From positions 1 to 7,209 of the forward strand of contig JABMDH010000034.1 in assembly GCA_015904075.1 (NCBI GenBank): DNA of 7,209 bases, given 5' to 3'. Source of the stretch: Nitrospira sp. (GTDB lineage: Bacteria; Nitrospirota; Nitrospiria; Nitrospirales; Nitrospiraceae). Under the pieces are notes generated by a model that was not told the origin of the DNA, did not search any database, and worked only from the letters and a program-made list of their open reading frames with translations. This document shows positions 1 through 5,623 of the stretch, in pieces. Each line of letters begins with the position of its first letter. Position 1 is the stretch's first letter. The translations under genes and the position numbers were made by a program.

Positions 1-424
1 GCAGAAGAACCGGCGTCGCATCATTTAACATCGCTTGGTCGGCATACGAGACCCAATAGGGCGTCGGGATGATGATCTCATCGCCGGCTTCAAGAAGCGC
101 TTCCGCTAAGTTGTAGAGCGAGTGCTTTGCGCCACACGAGACCAAGATTTGCGACTTCTCATACTGGAGCCCGTGCTCACCCTGTAACTTGTCGATGATG
201 GCTTGGCGTAATTCGTCGGTGCCCGACGACGGCGTATACTTTGTGAAACCGGCCCGAATGGCCGCCTCAGCCGCGGCTTTGACCGGATCCGGAGTATCAA
301 AATCCGGTTCTCCCGATGAAAAGTCGACGACATCAAGTCCTTGTGCCGCCATGGCTTTGGCTGTTGCGGTCATCGCCAACGTCGGGGAAGGCGTAATGCG
401 GCCGACACGTGCGGCAAGTTTCAT
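1..424 (-). CDS. aspC: Aspartate aminotransferase, class I PLP-dependent (N-terminal 141 residues; cut by the window edge)
   Basis: This enzyme would transfer the amino group between aspartate and 2-oxoglutarate using pyridoxal phosphate in the cytoplasm. The visible part starts MKLAARVGRI. It shows the class I family landmarks in order: SGEPDFDTP (about 37-45), KYTPSSGTDELRQAI (62-76), the cofactor-phosphate region VSCGAKHSLYN (95-105) and PTPYWVSY (120-127) with the ring-stacking aromatic. This pattern fits the bacterial I-gamma AspB/AspC type. The PLP lysine lies beyond the edge. The ATG at 424 overlaps the coaD stop in an ATGA, and a GGAG about 11 bases upstream inside coaD can serve as ribosome site, so the gene is translationally coupled as third gene of the rsmD-coaD operon. 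Family assignment is firm. Exact substrate preference (aspartate versus aromatic or prephenate) cannot be decided from the N-terminus. Confidence 0.88.
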   Translation of the reverse strand, partial: MKLAARVGRITPSPTLAMTATAKAMAAQGLDVVDFSSGEPDFDTPDPVKAAAEAAIRAGFTKYTPSSGTDELRQAIIDKLQGEHGLQYEKSQILVSCGAKHSLYNLAEALLEAGDEIIIPTPYWVSYADQAMLNDATPVLL

Positions 425-909
425 GATTTGAGACTCCGAATTCGTTCGTGGAGCCGACGAGCCACTTCGGGATGAAGAAATTCAGCCAAGCTGCCGCCAT
501 GGTGCGCCACATCTTTGATGATCGTAGAAGACAAGTATGAATATTCCTCGCTCGGCATCAGGAAGACGGTTTCCACATTCCTGGCCAATTTGCGGTTGAT
601 GAGAGCCATTTGAAATTCATGTTCAAAGTCCGAGATGGCGCGCAGTCCACGGATAATAGCATGTGCGTTGGCGCGCTCGACATAGTCGACTAAGAGTCCG
701 TCGAACGTCATCACTTCCACTTGATCGACCCCTTTCATAACCAGCGTGACCATATCAAGTCGTTCGGCAAGATTGAAGAGTGGATGTTTAGCTGGATTGG
801 GCGCGACCGCAACGATGACTTTATCAAAAACACGTAAGCTTCGCGTAATAATATCGGTATGGCCATGGGTAACAGGATCAAATGTGCCGGGGTAGACACC
901 GATCTTCAT
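421..909 (-). CDS. coaD: Phosphopantetheine adenylyltransferase (CoaD)
   Basis: CoaD makes dephospho-CoA from 4'-phosphopantetheine and ATP, the penultimate step of coenzyme A synthesis. The 162-residue product has the usual family length. It shows the nucleotidyltransferase signature GTFDPVTHGHTDI (8-20, the T/HxGH motif at 14-17), the pantetheine-side segment RAISDFEHEFQMALINRKLA (about 90-109), and a C-terminal YSYLSSTIIKDVAHHGGSL (about 123-141) matching the family ISSxxxK/R element. The ATG at 909 overlaps the rsmD stop and the TGA overlaps the next gene's ATG, so both junctions are 4-base couplings. No strong Shine-Dalgarno is seen before the start, consistent with coupled reinitiation. 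rsmD-coaD adjacency is a widespread bacterial arrangement. Nothing looks degenerate. Confidence 0.97.
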   Translation of the reverse strand: MKIGVYPGTFDPVTHGHTDIITRSLRVFDKVIVAVAPNPAKHPLFNLAERLDMVTLVMKGVDQVEVMTFDGLLVDYVERANAHAIIRGLRAISDFEHEFQMALINRKLARNVETVFLMPSEEYSYLSSTIIKDVAHHGGSLAEFLHPEVARRLHERIRSLKS

Positions 910-1475
910 CGTAAGACCGTGCCTGAAGAGGAATATAAAGAGAGGGCCGTGTCGCCATAGCGATACCGGCGCACATAGGCGGCGGAGCCCAGAGAAAGAG
1001 GAAGAGTCGTTTTCTCTGCATGCTCAACGATGAGCCAGGAGTCGGGGGTCAGGAGGCGTTCAGTGACAGTCTGAGTCAACAATGATTCCAGATCGTGTGC
1101 GAGAGCGTAGGGGGGATCGGCAAATACGATATCGTAAGGGCCTTCCCACTGTTCCGGTCGGTTGAGAAATTGTTTGACGGTATGTGCGTACACAGTGATG
1201 TGATGGGCTATCCCGCAGTCCAGCATATTCTGACGTAAGAGTTTCAGTGCTTCAATATCTGATTCAACACAGGTCACATGCATGGCGCCTCGGCTTATGG
1301 CTTCGATCCCGATCGCTCCGGTTCCTGCATAGAGATCTAGTACTCGGCCAGAGGGAAGGCGATTGCCAAGAATCGAGAACAATGCCTCCCGGACTCGGTC
1401 GGAGGTCGGCCGTAAGCGCGATCCTTGGGGGCCACGAAGACGACGGCCTCGATGGATTCCTGCAATGACGCGCAT
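906..1475 (-). CDS. rsmD: 16S rRNA (guanine(966)-N2)-methyltransferase RsmD
   Basis: RsmD methylates N2 of G966 in 16S rRNA on the assembling small subunit, using S-adenosylmethionine. The 189-residue product is of normal family length. It has the typical start MRVIAGIHRGRRL, the RPTSDRVREALFSIL segment (22-36), the SAM-binding motif I DLYAGTGAIGIEA (47-59), an acidic motif II ESDIEA (71-76), the catalytic motif IV DPPY (120-123), and a family-like C-terminus RRYRYGDTALSLY. The ATG at 1475 is chosen because the protein begins exactly at the conserved MRVIAG. Its Shine-Dalgarno is weak. It is the first gene of the operon with coaD and the aminotransferase. A candidate promoter sits at 1509-1538, giving a leader of roughly 25-30 bases. 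Confidence 0.96.
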   Translation of the reverse strand: MRVIAGIHRGRRLRGPQGSRLRPTSDRVREALFSILGNRLPSGRVLDLYAGTGAIGIEAISRGAMHVTCVESDIEALKLLRQNMLDCGIAHHITVYAHTVKQFLNRPEQWEGPYDIVFADPPYALAHDLESLLTQTVTERLLTPDSWLIVEHAEKTTLPLSLGSAAYVRRYRYGDTALSLYSSSGTVLR

Positions 1476-1508
1476 AGCAAATGACTACAGGTTCGCCCAG
1501 CCCGGGAG

Positions 1509-1538
1509 ACTCTAACATAGCGTTTTTGAAGGGGTCAA
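1509..1538 (-). promoter_or_regulatory. Candidate sigma70 promoter of the rsmD-coaD-aspC operon
   Basis: Read on the minus strand, TTGACC (plus 1533-1538, 5 of 6 matches to TTGACA) is followed after 18 bases by TAGAGT (plus 1509-1514, 4 of 6 to TATAAT, including the key T, A and final T). Transcription would begin near 1502, about 27 bases before the rsmD ATG. The placement is sensible, but only sequence similarity supports it. A competing TATGTT hexamer lies nearby, at poor spacing from TTGACC. Confidence 0.45.
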
Positions 1539-1644
1539 GAACGTCCGTGCGGATGAGTTTTATCCAGACGTCAACGTGAAACGTTGCGGGATTTATACAG
1601 CGGAACGCGGATTGACGGCTGTGCCGGGTACGCGCGACATCATT

Positions 1645-1673
1645 TTGACGGTCGAATAGAGGGAGACTATAAT
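1645..1673 (+). promoter_or_regulatory. Near-consensus sigma70 promoter on the plus strand
   Basis: TTGACG (1645-1650, 5 of 6) and a perfect TATAAT (1668-1673) are separated by the optimal 17 bases. This is by far the best promoter-like sequence I see in the window. Transcription would start near 1680 and run rightwards, away from rsmD and into the 3' end of the minus-strand zinc-ribbon gene. No convincing protein gene follows it, so a small RNA is the preferred product. A second TTGACGG occurs 33 bp upstream (1612-1618) without a matching -10 box. Confidence 0.65.
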
Positions 1674-1679
1674 ACAGGG

Positions 1680-1818
1680 TGAATGAGAAACCGGTCCGGT
1701 CCTATCCCGATCCGTCTAACCGTCACTCAGCAAGCCGTCGTGCGGATCAGGGTCGATAGAGGCCTATTAAACTATCGGGTCGTGACGGGCTGCGCGTCGC
1801 GTGCTGCAAGGCTTTTTC
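1680..1818 (+). ncRNA. Candidate small structured RNA (about 140 nt), unknown family
   Basis: The stretch begins where the consensus promoter at 1645-1673 would initiate and ends in a hairpin plus T-run. By hand it folds into a long imperfect stem. Positions 1698-1714 pair with 1743-1764 through 17 base pairs, interrupted by bulges at 1749, 1753-1755 and 1760, with a loop at 1715-1742. Outer bases 1691-1695 could pair with 1774-1778. One stem pair (1700/1762) and one terminator-stem pair (1794/1802) are G-U wobbles only if the plus strand is the RNA, which favours this orientation. It does not show the hallmarks of tmRNA, RNase P RNA, SRP RNA or tRNA that I can recognise. The last 47 bases are antisense to the 3' end of the zinc-ribbon gene. 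Both existence and family are inference. Confidence 0.45.
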
Positions 1819-1945
1819 GTCGATTATTGGAGATCGTGCGATCAATGATCGCGCCGCAGTTGATGCATTTCCATGCGTAGAAAATAAGAAAGAAATCGGA
1901 GAATCGCTCCAACATCATCATGCCTTTGCACTTCGGACATTCCAT
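1772..1945 (-). CDS. Small zinc-ribbon protein (57 residues), function unknown
   Basis: I do not recognise a named family. The product starts MECPKCKGMMMLERFSDFF and has two CxxC knuckles, CPKC (3-6) and CINC (27-30), spaced like a zinc ribbon with four cysteine ligands. Between them is a strongly hydrophobic stretch FFLIFYAW (18-25), and the tail is basic (RTISNNRRKSLAAR). The ATG at 1945 is chosen because a strong Shine-Dalgarno GGAGG lies 5 bases upstream. The frame stays open upstream to an ATG at 2005, but that extension (VHLLLSTSAAVNLATW) has no zinc-ribbon character and would bury the ribosome site. Small proteins of this kind can be nucleic-acid or protein-binding adaptors, but no function can be assigned. 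The 3' end overlaps the candidate antisense RNA. It is monocistronic, lying 296 bases ahead of rsmD on the same strand. Confidence 0.75.
   Translation of the reverse strand: MECPKCKGMMMLERFSDFFLIFYAWKCINCGAIIDRTISNNRRKSLAARDAQPVTTR
1789..1817 (+). terminator. Terminator-like hairpin at the end of the candidate small RNA
   Basis: GCTGCGCG (1789-1796) and CGTGCTGC (1800-1807) form a stem around a TCG loop. It has one T-T mismatch and one G-U pair. Five bases later comes TTTTT (1813-1817). The 5-base gap between stem and T-run weakens it as a classical Rho-independent terminator. It lies inside the minus-strand zinc-ribbon coding sequence. Confidence 0.35.
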
Positions 1946-2120
1946 CACTTCCTCCCAGGTGGCTAGGTTTACAGCTGCTGACGTACTAAGCAAGAGATGC
2001 ACCAATTTGTTACATCACGATATTTCAATGAGTTATGGTCTACGTAGTTCACACAATGGCAAAAATGGCATGACCAGCTAGTACGAAAACGTCCGGGGTG
2101 TCATTTTTTGTGCGTCAAAG
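1946..2120. other. Divergent intergenic region between the zinc-ribbon gene and radC
   Basis: This 175-base gap must hold the leftward start signals of the zinc-ribbon gene and probably those of radC. It is noticeably more AT-rich than the flanking genes. I see a palindrome CTACGTAG (2040-2047), a short tandem AATGGCA repeat (2055-2070) and a T6 run (2104-2109), but no promoter pair that is better than chance on either strand. The Shine-Dalgarno of the zinc-ribbon gene is at 1949-1956 (complement). Confidence 0.5.
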
Positions 2121-2846
2121 ATGGCTGCGATGACAGGTAAGAGGCTGGCAAAGGGAATTACGCAGTGGCCTGAAACTGAACGTCCGCGTGAGCGGCTGAT
2201 GGCGAAGGGCCCCGACGCTCTATCAGATGCGCAACTGCTCGCCATTCTTCTCAGAACCGGTCGTCGGGACTCTTCCGCTGTACAAGTTGCAATCGAATTG
2301 CTTGGCCGAGTCGGAAGTATCGGTGGGTTGGCTATGTGCGGGATTGACGAACTCTGTGCGATTCCTGGGATAGGACCTGCAAAAGCCGCTCAGCTAAAAG
2401 CCGCAGTAGAATTAGGGCGCCGATCGCTGGCTGCCCCGCTTTCGACCGGCACGCGCATCTCCTCAAGCGCTGATCTCTTCAAGCATTTCCACCCGATCCT
2501 GCGCGATCGTAAGCAGGAACTCTTCAAGGTTGTGCTGTTGGACGCCAAGAACACCGTGATCAAAGAATCTACTGTGTCGGAAGGAACGTTGACTCTCAGT
2601 CTCGTGCATCCGCGAGAAGTGTTCGCCGCTGCGGTTCGTGAGTCTGCCGCTGCCGTAATCTTTTTGCATAACCATCCCAGTGGCGATCCGACTCCAAGCT
2701 TGGAGGATTGCCATCTGACAGACCGTTTGGCGGAGGCTGGCCGATTACTGGGCATTCCTGTGCTGGATCATGTGATTCTTGGCGACGGGCGGTATGTAAG
2801 TTTTGCTGATCAGGGCTGGATCAAAGGACAACCCAGTAGGGAGTAA
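2121..2846 (+). CDS. radC: RadC family protein (UPF0758), HhH plus JAMM-fold domain
   Basis: The 241-residue product contains the conserved N-terminal ITQWPETERPRERLMAKG (13-30) and LSDAQLLAILLRTG (34-47). A helix-hairpin-helix follows around IDELCAIPGIGPAKAAQLKAAVELG (75-99), then a C-terminal JAMM/MPN domain. There the glutamate lies in KQELFKV (131-137) and the metal motif is HNHPSGDPTPSLED (183-196), with H183, H185 and D196 as ligands, so the zinc site is complete. RadC was named for DNA repair, but its biochemical role is unsettled, and the JAMM fold suggests a metal-dependent hydrolase. It is about 15-20 residues longer than the E. coli protein. Two starts are possible, ATG 2121 or ATG 2130, and neither has a good Shine-Dalgarno. 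It is followed after 55 bases by the EF-G-like gene on the same strand, so co-transcription is plausible. Confidence 0.95.
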   Translation: MAAMTGKRLAKGITQWPETERPRERLMAKGPDALSDAQLLAILLRTGRRDSSAVQVAIELLGRVGSIGGLAMCGIDELCAIPGIGPAKAAQLKAAVELGRRSLAAPLSTGTRISSSADLFKHFHPILRDRKQELFKVVLLDAKNTVIKESTVSEGTLTLSLVHPREVFAAAVRESAAAVIFLHNHPSGDPTPSLEDCHLTDRLAEAGRLLGIPVLDHVILGDGRYVSFADQGWIKGQPSRE

Positions 2847-2887
2847 GACAGGGAGGGGAGACATGCTCTAAACCGTGCGCAATCGAT

Positions 2888-2895
2888 GAGGAGGG
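2888..2895 (+). promoter_or_regulatory. Strong ribosome binding site of the EF-G-like gene
   Basis: GAGGAGGG lies 6 bases before the ATG at 2902. This is the best Shine-Dalgarno on the plus strand of the window. It fixes the start at 2902 over the later in-frame ATGs at 2917 and 2926. It also implies efficient translation independent of radC. Confidence 0.8.
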
Positions 2896-2901
2896 CAGAC
2901 C

Positions 2902-5496
2902 ATGGATAATATCCGTATGGAGTCCATGAGGAATGTCGCGATTGTGTCCAACGTCGGTGCAGGCAAGACATCTCTCAGCGAGGCGATTCTCTTCGCCAGC
3001 GGAGCCATTCCCATTCTCGGTTCCATCTCACAGGGCACAACCGTATCGGACTTTGAACCGGAAGAACTGCACCACCGCAGTTCCGTCAGTACCAGCGTAC
3101 TTCAGTTTTCTTGGAATCAGACCGCTATCTCGCTGCTTGATCCTCCCGGTGCACTCAGCCTACTCGGTGAACCACTCTCCGCATTGCGGGCCGTCGATGC
3201 CGTATTGATTGTGCTCGACGGGCAGGCCGGTGTTCGCACTGAGTTGTCGCGTCTGTGGGGGCGCATCGGAGAACTTGGTCTACCCTGTCTGTTTTTTGTG
3301 AACGGATTGGATCGAGACGGTGCGTCGATCCAACATGCGCTGGAGATGTGCCGCACACAACTTGACTGTATTCCTATTCCCATGGTTCTACCGGTCGGCC
3401 TCGGTCCTCAGACGGAGGGAGTGATTGACCTCTTCCAAGAGCAGTTCATACGGTCCGGGCCGTCGACTCCCAGGGTAGAGACCTTGCCGATACCTGTTCA
3501 TCTGGAATCTGCTGCAAAGGAGGGACATGTCAGGCTTATGGAAGCCGTAGCGGAAACCGAGGATGGCCTGCTGGACGCCTATGTCGCCCAGGGAGCTCTG
3601 GATCATGACGCGCTGTTCTCAGGCCTTCGCTCTGGTATCCTGCGAAGACAGGTGTTTCCACTGTACGCCGGTTCCGCAGTGCGCAATCTAGGGATATGGC
3701 CGCTGATACATGCAATGGCAGCCTTGTTGCCATCACCAGGCGAACGCTGTGCCGCGCATCCTGTGCAGGGCGTCCAGCTGGATACAGGACGGTCATGTGA
3801 ACGGAAGGGGAGTGTGCAGGAACCATTCTCCGCGTTTGTATTCAAAACACTGATCGACCCGTTCGTCGGACGACTGTCGTATTGTCGTCTGCTTTCAGGA
3901 ACCGTCGAGGCGGATTCTCTCGTGTGGAACGCGTCGAAACAGGTGCGTGAGAAGCTGGGTCATTTCTATACCCTCTGTGGCAAACGGCATACTCCTGTTG
4001 CGTCAGCATTGGCTGGAGAGATCGTGGCCATCGGAAAATTACATGACACACACACCGGTGACACGTTGTGTGACGAAAAGAATCAGATTTGCTATCCGGC
4101 GATTGGACTGCCTCGACCCGTTCTGTCATTCGCGATTGAGGCCAAGTCGAAGGCGGAGATCGAGAAAGTCAGTCTCGGTCTGCATAAGCTGATTGAGGAA
4201 GATCCGACGCTGGAGTTTTCTCGCAACTCGGAGACCAAAGAGATGGTGCTCGGCAGTCTTGGTCAACTCCATATTGATTTGGCTTTGGAGAAGCTCCATC
4301 GGAAATTTGGGGCTGACGTCACGTTGCATGCGCCGAAGATTCCCTATCATGAAACCGTGCACATGACAGCGCGTGCGCAGGGTAAATACAAGAAACAGAC
4401 GGGCGGCCACGGACAATATGGGGACTGCTGGTTGGTGCGCGAGAAACTGGGACATTTCTATACGCTCTTCGGAAAACGGCATACTCCGGTTGCTTCGGCA
4501 TCGGCAGGAGAAATCGTGGCCATCGGGAAATTACACGACACACACACCGGTGATACGCTGTGTGAGGAGAAGAATCAGATTTGCTATCCGGCGATCGGCC
4601 TGCCTCGGCCGGTCCTGTCATTTGCGATTGAGGCCAAGTCGAAGGCGGAGATCGAGAAAGTCAGTCTCGGCCTGCATAAGCTGATTGAGGAAGATCCAAC
4701 GCTGGCATTTGTGCGCAACATGGAGACCAAAGAGATGGTGCTCAGTAGTCTTGGTCAACTCCATATGGATCTGGCGTTGGAGAAACTCCACCGGAAATTT
4801 GGGGCCGATGTCATCCTACATACGCCGAAGATTCCCTACCATGAAACCGTGCACGCGACAGCGCGTGCGCAGGGTAAATACAAGAAGCAGACGGGTGGCC
4901 ACGGGCAATATGGGGACTGCTGGTTGGAAGTGTCGCCCTTGCCGCGTGGCGGGGGATTCATCTTCGAACATCGTGTCGTCGGCGGAACCATTCCCCGAAA
5001 CTTCATTCCCGCGGTGGAAAAAGGAGTGAGCGAGGCGATGCATGAAGGGGTGCTGGGCGGATTTCCTGTCGTCGATGTCCGAGTCGCTGTGTACGACGGC
5101 TCGTACCATGTGGTGGATTCGTCAGAAATGTCATTTAAAATTGCAGGGTCGATGGCTTTCAAAAAAGCGATGGAAATGGCGCAGCCGGTGTTGCTGGAAC
5201 CGATGATGACGGTTGAGGTCGAAGCTCCAACGGACGCTGTCGGAGCCGTGATGGGCGACCTGAATGCGCGCAGAGGTCGCATCCTTTCAGTCAACGCGAA
5301 TGATCACGCCGAGCAGATTGTTGCGCTTGTGCCGCTTGCTGAATTGCTGAAGTATGCGCCAGCGCTGAATGGCATGACAGGCGGACGGGGAAGTTATGTG
5401 ATGGAGTTTGCCCGTTACGAGGAAGTGCCGCGTGAGCTGGCAGTCAAGATTGTCGAACAGCACAAGACAGAACGGCAGGCTGTGGGAGCGCACTGA
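2902..5496 (+). CDS. EF-G-like GTPase (EF-G-2 type) with an internal tandem duplication of domains II(part)-III-IV(start)
   Basis: This is a paralogue of elongation factor G, closest in style to the EF-G-2 proteins such as that of Thermus. Its 864 residues compare with about 660-700 in the family. The order is as follows: G domain (about 9-285) with P-loop GAGKTS (19-24), DPPG (80-83), NGLD (134-137, canonical NKxD) and GSA (257-259); domain II from about 307; a 164-residue unit (348-511) repeated at 512-675; the rest of domain IV with VVGGTIPRNFIPAV, GVLGGFPVVDV and DGSYHVVDSS; and domain V with PVLLEPMMTVEVEAP and ARRGRI. The catalytic His after DxxG is replaced by Ala84. The reading frame is intact through both junctions. 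Canonical EF-G moves tRNA and mRNA on the ribosome, but the role of EF-G-2 proteins is poorly defined. The degenerate GTPase motifs and doubled middle make normal translocase activity doubtful. An assembly artefact remains possible. Confidence 0.9.
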   Translation: MDNIRMESMRNVAIVSNVGAGKTSLSEAILFASGAIPILGSISQGTTVSDFEPEELHHRSSVSTSVLQFSWNQTAISLLDPPGALSLLGEPLSALRAVDAVLIVLDGQAGVRTELSRLWGRIGELGLPCLFFVNGLDRDGASIQHALEMCRTQLDCIPIPMVLPVGLGPQTEGVIDLFQEQFIRSGPSTPRVETLPIPVHLESAAKEGHVRLMEAVAETEDGLLDAYVAQGALDHDALFSGLRSGILRRQVFPLYAGSAVRNLGIWPLIHAMAALLPSPGERCAAHPVQGVQLDTGRSCERKGSVQEPFSAFVFKTLIDPFVGRLSYCRLLSGTVEADSLVWNASKQVREKLGHFYTLCGKRHTPVASALAGEIVAIGKLHDTHTGDTLCDEKNQICYPAIGLPRPVLSFAIEAKSKAEIEKVSLGLHKLIEEDPTLEFSRNSETKEMVLGSLGQLHIDLALEKLHRKFGADVTLHAPKIPYHETVHMTARAQGKYKKQTGGHGQYGDCWLVREKLGHFYTLFGKRHTPVASASAGEIVAIGKLHDTHTGDTLCEEKNQICYPAIGLPRPVLSFAIEAKSKAEIEKVSLGLHKLIEEDPTLAFVRNMETKEMVLSSLGQLHMDLALEKLHRKFGADVILHTPKIPYHETVHATARAQGKYKKQTGGHGQYGDCWLEVSPLPRGGGFIFEHRVVGGTIPRNFIPAVEKGVSEAMHEGVLGGFPVVDVRVAVYDGSYHVVDSSEMSFKIAGSMAFKKAMEMAQPVLLEPMMTVEVEAPTDAVGAVMGDLNARRGRILSVNANDHAEQIVALVPLAELLKYAPALNGMTGGRGSYVMEFARYEEVPRELAVKIVEQHKTERQAVGAH
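3943..4434 (+). repeat. Tandem repeat copy 1 (492 bp) inside the EF-G-like gene
   Basis: It encodes residues 348-511, VREKLGHFYTLCGKRH to GQYGDCWL: the second half of domain II (about 348-396), domain III (404-477) and the first strand and loop of domain IV (478-511). Hand codon alignment to the next copy gives 54 base differences in 492 (about 89% identity) with no gaps. Of 164 codons, 45 differ: 34 silently and 11 by replacement. The sequence before this copy (AAACAG) differs from that before copy 2 (TGGTTG), so the unit boundary is sharp. Confidence 0.97.
4435..4926 (+). repeat. Tandem repeat copy 2 (492 bp) inside the EF-G-like gene
   Basis: It encodes residues 512-675 and runs straight on into the remainder of domain IV (EVSPLPRGGGF), so copy 2 is the one continuous with a normal EF-G C-terminus, while copy 1 is continuous with the normal N-terminus. 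It abuts copy 1 with no spacer. The junction shares only a 2-base GG with both parental flanks, which fits a non-homologous tandem duplication. Replacements relative to copy 1, numbered within the unit, are C12F, L23S, D44E, E91A, S93V, S96M, G104S, I111M, T127I, A130T and M141A. Confidence 0.97.
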
Positions 5497-5537
5497 AAGG
5501 CGTGATCGCTCGTCGTCCATGAGCGTATCTCGCAAGC

Positions 5538-5559
5538 ACGGAACTCACGCTCGTTCCGT
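5538..5559. repeat. Hairpin, 7-bp stem and 8-base loop
   Basis: ACGGAAC and GTTCCGT are perfect inverted repeats around TCACGCTC. The hairpin sits 42 bases after the EF-G-like stop codon and could act as a 3'-end structure for that mRNA or for the opposing protease mRNA. There is no adjoining T-run on either strand. Confidence 0.6.
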
Positions 5560-5594
5560 CCTGCGCTCGCTTCGCGTCGTCGGCGAGGCGGTCT

Positions 5595-5614
5595 GCATAT
5601 TTCATGAGATATGC
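5595..5614. repeat. 20-base near-perfect palindrome
   Basis: GCATATTTCATGAGATATGC is self-complementary except for one T/G pair (5601/5608), which becomes a G-U wobble in plus-strand RNA. It lies 9 bases beyond the stop codon of the protease gene. It could be a 3' hairpin or a dimeric-protein binding site. Confidence 0.65.
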
Positions 5615-5623
5615 TGAATGCGA

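Noticed and set aside
1572..1586. CAACGT-GAA-ACGTTG hairpin between the operon promoter and the small RNA promoter
   Set aside because: It is a perfect 6-bp stem with a 3-base loop, but it has no T-run, no partner site and no clear relation to either promoter. It could be chance.
1683..1880. 65-codon plus-strand reading frame just downstream of the consensus promoter
   Set aside because: Its start would lie about 3 bases from the predicted transcription start without a proper Shine-Dalgarno. The product is arginine-rich without recognisable motifs, and its second half is antisense to the well-supported zinc-ribbon gene.
2055..2110. Possible sigma54 site (TGGCA repeats) or Rho-independent terminator (T6 run) before radC
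   Set aside because: The TGGCA copies lack a correctly spaced TTGC/GC -12 element on either strand, and no GC-rich hairpin precedes the T-run.
4126..4621. Overlapping antisense reading frames across the duplicated EF-G region (and similar ones in frame +2)
   Set aside because: They are shadows of the duplicated coding sequence. The same shadow appears in both copies, and codon-position differences fall at third bases of the EF-G frame.
4836..5294. 152-codon minus-strand open frame opposite the EF-G C-terminus
   Set aside because: It has no family motifs and low-complexity serine/threonine/proline content, and it lies wholly inside a strongly conserved gene on the other strand.
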